Assembly: GCA_946644025.1 (NCBI GenBank)
Contig: CAMPCG010000002.1
Coordinates: 1-37,121 of the forward strand
Reading direction: 5' to 3'
DNA from: an uncultured Prevotellaceae bacterium
GTDB taxonomy: Bacteria > Bacteroidota > Bacteroidia > Bacteroidales > Bacteroidaceae
Length of the DNA stretch: 37,121 nucleotides
The first letter of the stretch is position 1. Each line of letters begins with the position of its first letter. Of the stretch, positions 32,204-37,121 are shown in pieces. The notes under the pieces were generated by a model. It was not told the origin of the DNA. It searched no databases and was given only the letters and a program-made list of their open reading frames with translations. Made by a program: the position numbers and the translations under genes.

Positions 32204-34981
32204 ATGGACAAACTATTCCTACTTGACGCTTACGCACTCATTTATCGTTCCTATTACGCCTTTATAAAGAGCCCGCGCATCAACTCCAAGGGACTGAACA
32301 CATCGGCCATCATCGGCTTCGTGAACACACTGCAGGAGGTGATTGAAAAGGAGAAGCCGACGTACCTCGGCGTGGCCTTCGACCCCCACGGCCCCACGTT
32401 TCGCAGCGAGGCTTTCCCAGCCTATAAGGCACAGCGCGAGAAGACTCCCGAGGACATTACCCTCGCCGTGCCCATCATCAAGGACCTGCTAAAGGCCTAT
32501 CGTATTCCGGCCATTCAGGTGGACGGCTACGAGGCCGACGACATCATCGGGACGCTGGCCCGCCGATTCAGCGAAGGTCAGGAAGCCGATGGAATCGAGG
32601 TTTTTATGCTAACGCCCGATAAGGATTACGGCCAATTAGTGAGCGACCGCGCCAAAATCTACCGACCGCGTCACGGTGGCGGTTACGAGGTGATGGGCCC
32701 CAAGGAGGTCTGCGAGAAGTATGGACTCCCCCACCCTACCCTCGTCATCGACCTCCTGGCACTCATGGGCGACTCGGCCGACAACTTCCCCGGCTGCCCC
32801 GGCGTGGGAGAAAAGACGGCAACGAAGCTCATCAACGACTTCGGGTCGGTTGACGAACTACTGAAACGCACCAACGAACTAAAAGGCGCACTGAAGAAAA
32901 AAGTGGAAGAACACGTCGACGACATCCGCATGAGCTATTTCCTCGCAACGATAAAAACCGACGTCCCCACAGACGTGACGCTCGAGTCACTCCGCATGAC
33001 CGAACCCGACGAGGCCGAACTGACAAAAATCTTCACCGAACTGGAGTTTAAGAGCCTTGCCAACCGTGTTCTTAAAAAACCTGAAACAAAACCAAAAACT
33101 GCTAACGCACAGCTCTCTCTCTTCGACGAAAATCCGACCGACGGGAAGGAAAGCCCAGAATTTTCGAGTTTTGAGACCCTTAAAACGACCCCACACGAAT
33201 ACAAACTCGTTGAAAATGAGCAGGAAATGCGTCAGCTTTGTGACTTTTTCTTTACAAAGGAAATTCTCTGTTTAGACACGGAGACCACTTCCACCCACCC
33301 TATCGAGGCCGAACTGGTCGGTTTGAGCTTCGCCGTGGAGCCTCACAAGGCATTTTACGTGCCCATTCCGGCCAACCGTGAAGAAGCCTTAAAAATTCTT
33401 GAAATATTCAAACCTCTCTACGAATCGCCCCAAATTCTGAAGATTGGGCAGAACCTGAAGTACGATTTAGAAGTTTTAAGAAACTATAACATACGGTTGC
33501 AAGGCCCTATGTGGGACACGATGATAGCCCACTACCTCATCCAACCCGAGCTGCGCCACAACATGGACTTCATGGCCGAGGCCTACCTCGGCTACAAGAC
33601 CGTTCACATAGACGAGCTGATAGGTCCGCGCGGAAAGAACCAGCGCTCCATGCGCGACCTCTCCCCTACCCTGGTCTATGAGTATGCCTGCGAGGATGCC
33701 GACATCACCCTCCAGCTGAAAGACAAGCTGGAACCCGAACTGAAGCGGCTGGAGTGCGAGCGACTATTCTACGACATCGAGATGCCGCTCATGCCAGTAC
33801 TGGCCGAGATGGAGATGAACGGCGTGGTGCTCGACACGGAGTCGCTCGCCCAAACGTCAAAACTTTTGACAGCACGTATGAACGACATCGAGGCCCACAT
33901 CTACGAGCTGGCCGGCGAGCAGTTCAACATCTCGTCGCCAAAGCAGGTAGGAGACATTCTCTTCGCCAAGATGAAGATTATAGAGAAACCCAAGAAGACC
34001 AAGACGGGACAATACGTGACCAGCGAGGAGGTGCTGACGCAACTGGCCCCGAAGCATGAGATTGTGTCTGAGATACTGGCTTTCAGAGGATTAAAGAAGC
34101 TGCTTTCGACCTACATCGACAATCTTCCACAGCTCATCAACCGGCGAACGGGCCACATACACACCTCGTTTAACCAGTGCGTCACGGCTACAGGCCGTCT
34201 CTCGTCGAGCGACCCCAACCTACAGAACATCCCCGTGCGTGGTGAAGACGGCAAAGAGATACGCAAGGCGTTTGTAGCCGAGCCCGGTTGTCAATTTTTT
34301 TCGGCAGACTACAGTCAGATAGAGCTTCGCGTGATGGCTCACCTGTCGCAAGACGAGAACATGATTCGCGTGTTCACCGAGGGCCACGATCTACACGCCG
34401 CCACCGCCGCCACCATCTACAAGAAGCCCATCGGCGAGGTGAGCCGCGACGAGCGCACCAAGTCCAAGCGTGCCAACTTCGGTATCATCTATGGCATCAC
34501 CGTCTTTGGCTTGGCCGAGCGTCTTGACATCAGCCGCGAGGAAGCCCGCCAGCTCATCGACGGCTTCTTCGAGACATTCCCCCGCGTGAAGGACTACATG
34601 GAGCGGGCGAAGGCCGAGGCCCGTCAGAAGGGGTACGTGGAGACGCTCTTCGGCCGCCGACGCTATCTGCCCGACATCAACAGCGGCAACGCCACCGTGC
34701 GCGGCTTTGCCGAGCGCAACGCCATCAACGCACCCATACAGGGCACGGCGGCCGACATCATCAAGGTGGCCATGATACGCATCCACGAGCGGTTCCAGCG
34801 CGAGGGCATCAGAAGCAAGATGCTGCTGCAGGTACACGACGAACTGAACTTCTCGGTCTACCCGGAAGAGCACGATAGGGTAGGGGAGATAGTGGTCCAG
34901 GAGATGCAGAACGCCCTGCCGCTGAGCGTGCCCCTGGTGGCCGACAGCGGGTGGGGCGACAACTGGCTGGAGGCCCACTAA
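32204..34981 (+). CDS. polA: DNA polymerase I
   Basis: The 925-residue polymerase fills gaps and removes RNA primers. All three domains are present: an N-terminal 5-prime nuclease (DAYALIYRSYYAF, VDGYEADDIIGTLA), a proofreading domain with motifs intact (DTETT at 358, IGQNLKYDL, YACEDAD), and the polymerase core with DYSQIELRV (about 702), KRANFGIIYG and VHDEL (about 878). Proofreading is therefore probably active, unlike in some polymerases I of other phyla. A terminator hairpin follows about 120 nt downstream. Confidence 0.97.
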   Translation: MDKLFLLDAYALIYRSYYAFIKSPRINSKGLNTSAIIGFVNTLQEVIEKEKPTYLGVAFDPHGPTFRSEAFPAYKAQREKTPEDITLAVPIIKDLLKAYRIPAIQVDGYEADDIIGTLARRFSEGQEADGIEVFMLTPDKDYGQLVSDRAKIYRPRHGGGYEVMGPKEVCEKYGLPHPTLVIDLLALMGDSADNFPGCPGVGEKTATKLINDFGSVDELLKRTNELKGALKKKVEEHVDDIRMSYFLATIKTDVPTDVTLESLRMTEPDEAELTKIFTELEFKSLANRVLKKPETKPKTANAQLSLFDENPTDGKESPEFSSFETLKTTPHEYKLVENEQEMRQLCDFFFTKEILCLDTETTSTHPIEAELVGLSFAVEPHKAFYVPIPANREEALKILEIFKPLYESPQILKIGQNLKYDLEVLRNYNIRLQGPMWDTMIAHYLIQPELRHNMDFMAEAYLGYKTVHIDELIGPRGKNQRSMRDLSPTLVYEYACEDADITLQLKDKLEPELKRLECERLFYDIEMPLMPVLAEMEMNGVVLDTESLAQTSKLLTARMNDIEAHIYELAGEQFNISSPKQVGDILFAKMKIIEKPKKTKTGQYVTSEEVLTQLAPKHEIVSEILAFRGLKKLLSTYIDNLPQLINRRTGHIHTSFNQCVTATGRLSSSDPNLQNIPVRGEDGKEIRKAFVAEPGCQFFSADYSQIELRVMAHLSQDENMIRVFTEGHDLHAATAATIYKKPIGEVSRDERTKSKRANFGIIYGITVFGLAERLDISREEARQLIDGFFETFPRVKDYMERAKAEARQKGYVETLFGRRRYLPDINSGNATVRGFAERNAINAPIQGTAADIIKVAMIRIHERFQREGIRSKMLLQVHDELNFSVYPEEHDRVGEIVVQEMQNALPLSVPLVADSGWGDNWLEAH

Positions 34982-35020
34982 CCGCCTGAAAACAGGGTTT
35001 GAGCCGTCCGGACTATGACT

Positions 35021-35057
35021 TTGAACTATCCAAACCCAGGGGTTGAACTATCCAAAC
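35021..35057. repeat. 15-bp direct repeat TTGAACTATCCAAAC
   Basis: Identical copies at 35021-35035 and 35043-35057, 22 nt apart, soon after the polA stop. Confidence 0.9.
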
Positions 35058-35098
35058 TCTGAGACCCTGACAACCATTGGGCCGGAAGACCTATAAAT

Positions 35099-35127
35099 AT
35101 CCCCGAATCGTTTGGCGGTTCGGGGAT
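35099..35127 (+). terminator. Terminator of polA
   Basis: ATCCCCGAA (35099-35107) pairs with TTCGGGGAT (35119-35127), followed by TCTTTTG. The TTTG box of the next promoter lies in the loop. Confidence 0.75.
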
Positions 35128-35142
35128 TCTTTTGTATCTTTG
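35111..35142 (+). promoter_or_regulatory. Promoter of the AAA-ATPase/nuclease-like gene
   Basis: TTTG (35111-35114), 20-nt spacer, TATCTTTG (35135-35142). The transcript would begin just before the REP-like inverted pair and have a leader of about 150 nt. Confidence 0.8.
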
Positions 35143-35237
35143 CAGCGCACAAGTAGGAGGCGACGTGTCCCACGTCGCAACAACCTGCCGGATTGCGACG
35201 TGGGACACGTCGCCTCCTACTGCAGCATTAGTTATAA
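35135..35237 (+). repeat. REP-like inverted pair in an mRNA leader (copy B)
   Basis: Two units, 35153-35180 and 35193-35220, form a perfect 28-bp inverted repeat with a 12-nt loop, and one more outer pair extends it to 29 bp. Each arm starts GTAGGAGG and holds the inner palindrome GCGACGTGTCCCACGTCGC. GTAG-headed inverted pairs are the form of REPINs. The flanks (CTTTGCAGCGCA, TTAGTTATA) match those of the thyA leader copy. Confidence 0.93.
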
Positions 35238-35297
35238 GAAGCGAGCTAACCGTAAATTGGAAATAAATAGTAAATCAGTAAATCGAAAATAGACAAG

Positions 35298-36875
35298 ATG
35301 GGCATATTCATTAATAAGGGTAACGAAGGATTCCGCCAGATACGCAACTCGGAGTACGTGGACAAGTCGGGGCTGATAGCCGTGGTGAACAAGACGCTGT
35401 TCACGCAGCAGAAGATGAGCTGCGTGACGCGCTGCCGCCGCTTCGGCAAATCGATGGCGGCCATGATGCTGGCTGCCTACTACGACCACTCGTGCGACTC
35501 GCGCAGCCTCTTCCAGGACCTCCAGATAGCCGGCAACCCCACGTTTGAGGAGCATCTGAACAAGTACCCCGTCATCTATGTGGACATGACCAGCTTCACC
35601 TCCAATTGTACCGACGATGGCATAGTGAAAGCATTTCAAGAGAAACTCATCATGGACATCAGCGCGGCCTATCCGCAGGTGGCATACCACGAGGGCGACC
35701 ACCTGATGGAGTACTTGCAGCGGATAGTCGCCGCCACGGGCGACCGCTTCATCATGATCATCGACGAGTGGGATGCCGTCTGCCGCTTCTTCGAGGACAA
35801 GCCTGAGGCCATGGACAGCTATCTCGAGCTGCTACGTCGCATGTTCAAGGACGTCTCGGCGGTCGACGTGTTCGCCGGGGTCTACATGACGGGAATCCTG
35901 CCCATCAAGAAGTACAACACGCAGTCGGCGCTCAACAATTTCGAGGAGTACTCCATGGTGTCGCCGGGCAGCATGGCCCAGTTTTTCGGCTTTACCAAGG
36001 AAGAGGTGCGCCAGCTGGCCGGGCGTCACGCCATGGACTTCGACGAGTTGGAGAAATGGTACGACGGCTACCTGATAGGGCCGCAGCCATCGATGTTCAA
36101 CCCCAACTCGGTGATGACGGCCATCAGGAAAAACTGGTGCGACGACTACTGGGGCAAGACGGGGGCCACCAACGCCGTCTCCACCTACATACAGCTGAAC
36201 TATGAGGGTCTGAAGGACGACATCACCCGCATGATTGCCGGCGAGCGCTGCGACGTGGAGCCAAGGGGCTTCAACAACGACCTGACGCAGATAAACACCC
36301 GCGACGACGTACTCACCGTGCTCATACACCTGGGCTACCTGAGCTATGACCGCCGCACGAAGGAGTGCTACATACCAAACATGGAGGTGATGCAGGAGAT
36401 GGAGAACGCCATACGCGAAAGCAAGTGGAAAGAGGTGACCCGCGCCCTCGAGCAGTCGAAGCGCCTCCTCGAGTGCACCCTGCGCGGCGACGAACAGACG
36501 GTGGCACGCATGGTGGGAGAGGCCCACACGGCAAACGCCAGCCTCATCAAGTACAGCGACGAGAACTCCATGGCCTGCGTGCTCGCCATAGCCTACTACT
36601 ACGCCCACGGCGACTACATCTTCCACCGCGAGTACCAGACGGGCACAGGCTTTGCCGACCTGGTGCTCATGCCGCGAAAGAACGTGCAGAAGCCAGCCGT
36701 CGTCGTGGAGCTGAAGTACGGCCACTCCACCAGTGAGGCCATGACACAGATAAAAGACCGACATTACACCGACAAGGTGGCCGAGTACACCGGCGACATA
36801 CTCCTCGTGGCCGTCAGCTACGACCGCGAGACGAAGGTACACCAGTGCCAGATAGAGCGGTGGCACAAAGAGTGA
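35298..36875 (+). CDS. AAA-ATPase-like / PD-(D/E)XK nuclease-family protein
   Basis: The 525-residue protein belongs to the large Bacteroidota family with an N-terminal AAA-ATPase-like domain and a C-terminal DUF1703-type PD-(D/E)XK domain. A Walker A-like RRFGKS (47-52), a Walker B-like IIDEWD (154-159) and the nuclease-type residues Asp454, Glu471 and Lys473 (FADLVL, VVELKYG) are all visible. Members occur in many copies per genome and their function is unknown. Proposed roles include mobile or defence-linked activity. It stands alone under its own promoter, with a REP-like element in its leader. Confidence 0.9.
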   Translation: MGIFINKGNEGFRQIRNSEYVDKSGLIAVVNKTLFTQQKMSCVTRCRRFGKSMAAMMLAAYYDHSCDSRSLFQDLQIAGNPTFEEHLNKYPVIYVDMTSFTSNCTDDGIVKAFQEKLIMDISAAYPQVAYHEGDHLMEYLQRIVAATGDRFIMIIDEWDAVCRFFEDKPEAMDSYLELLRRMFKDVSAVDVFAGVYMTGILPIKKYNTQSALNNFEEYSMVSPGSMAQFFGFTKEEVRQLAGRHAMDFDELEKWYDGYLIGPQPSMFNPNSVMTAIRKNWCDDYWGKTGATNAVSTYIQLNYEGLKDDITRMIAGERCDVEPRGFNNDLTQINTRDDVLTVLIHLGYLSYDRRTKECYIPNMEVMQEMENAIRESKWKEVTRALEQSKRLLECTLRGDEQTVARMVGEAHTANASLIKYSDENSMACVLAIAYYYAHGDYIFHREYQTGTGFADLVLMPRKNVQKPAVVVELKYGHSTSEAMTQIKDRHYTDKVAEYTGDILLVAVSYDRETKVHQCQIERWHKE

Positions 36876-36925
36876 GGCTCAATATAACCGCTCAGTCACA
36901 GTCACAGTATCAGTTCTTTTTTGAC

Positions 36926-36956
36926 ACTGATTGGACTGATTGGACTGATTGGACTG
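36926..36956. repeat. 9-bp tandem repeat ACTGATTGG
   Basis: Three and a half copies of ACTGATTGG. The rotated unit TTGGACTGA resembles TGGGTCTGA and TGGGGCTAA of the in-frame minisatellite at 12097-12195. Confidence 0.9.
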
Positions 36957-36963
36957 TGCTGTC

Positions 36964-37121
36964 GCCGCATAGGGCGGCTGTAGCCGCTCCCCTACACTAG
37001 TCTTTATACACATCTTGTTAGCGGCAGCAATATGCCGGAGGCATCAGATAAGGGTAGCCAGCCATACAGCCGTGCCGTAGGTACGGCGAAATGGCTGGTA
37101 TGGCGGGATATGGCGCAGCTG
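36964..37121. other. Series of short hairpins at the right edge
   Basis: Small palindromes follow one another: GCCGCATAGGGCGGC (36964-36978, imperfect), ATGCCGGAGGCAT (37032-37044) and GCCGTAGGTACGGC (37074-37087), the last enclosed by CCAGCCAT (37058-37065) and ATGGCTGG (37091-37098). They may be one end of a repeat or mobile element that continues beyond the window. No gene is supported. Confidence 0.6.

Larger units (their letters stand above)
34982..35297. other. 316-bp intergenic region after polA
   Basis: Contains, in order, a 15-bp direct repeat (35021-35057), the polA terminator (35099-35127), an overlapping promoter (35111-35142), a REP-like inverted pair (35153-35220) and an AT-rich leader to the next gene. 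No coding sequence is supported. Confidence 0.85.

Overview
The window is a chromosomal segment of a GC-rich Bacteroidales bacterium, most likely Prevotellaceae. The support is a SusC/SusD outer-membrane uptake locus, promoters of the Bacteroidota type (TTTG, about 20 nt, then TAnnTTTG), a smalltalk/HU-like gene pair, EF-P and core genes with Bacteroidota-style sequences. I recognise no rRNA, tRNA or CRISPR. No intact insertion sequence other than a RAYT-type transposase gene is visible.

Region 1 (1-10993, minus strand) is one probable operon read right to left: SusC/RagA transporter, SusD/RagB lipoprotein, zinc metallohydrolase lipoprotein, DUF4302 lipoprotein, and a large secreted protein ending in two dockerin-like repeats. 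It starts at a canonical promoter and ends in a strong terminator. It looks like an outer-membrane import system for an unknown polymer, possibly protein or glycoprotein, and has no visible glycoside hydrolase or local regulator.

Region 2 (11075-16008) carries a THUMP-like SAM methyltransferase with two in-frame low-complexity insertions, efp, a family-2 glycosyltransferase overlapping radC, and convergent thyA.

Region 3 (16009-19487) is accessory and repeat-rich: REP-like palindromes in the thyA leader, a smalltalk small protein, an HU-like protein, an M15-type peptidase, a REP-associated tyrosine transposase (RAYT) bracketed by its own 19-nt palindromes and carrying an extra C-terminal domain, a small TPR protein, a 4 x 21-bp tandem repeat, and a tiny lipoprotein ORF made partly of a dispersed GC-rich repeat.

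Region 4 (19484-24563) has a DMT transporter, a secreted GH36 alpha-galactosidase and penicillin-binding protein 2.

Region 5 (24812-34981) is housekeeping: mnmG, apt, uvrC, dtd, a MazG-like pyrophosphohydrolase, deoC, a convergent polyprenyl diphosphate synthase and polA. Two ParB-type parS palindromes flank apt, which suggests an origin-proximal position.

Region 6 (34982-37121) contains a second REP-like inverted pair in the leader of an AAA-ATPase/PD-(D/E)XK gene, followed by 9-bp repeats and short hairpins running off the window edge.

The most interesting signal is the RAYT gene together with two families of 19-nt palindromes of the same 8-3-8 design. One family brackets the transposase. 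The other has the GTAG-headed inverted-pair form of REPINs and occupies the transcribed leaders of two unrelated genes.
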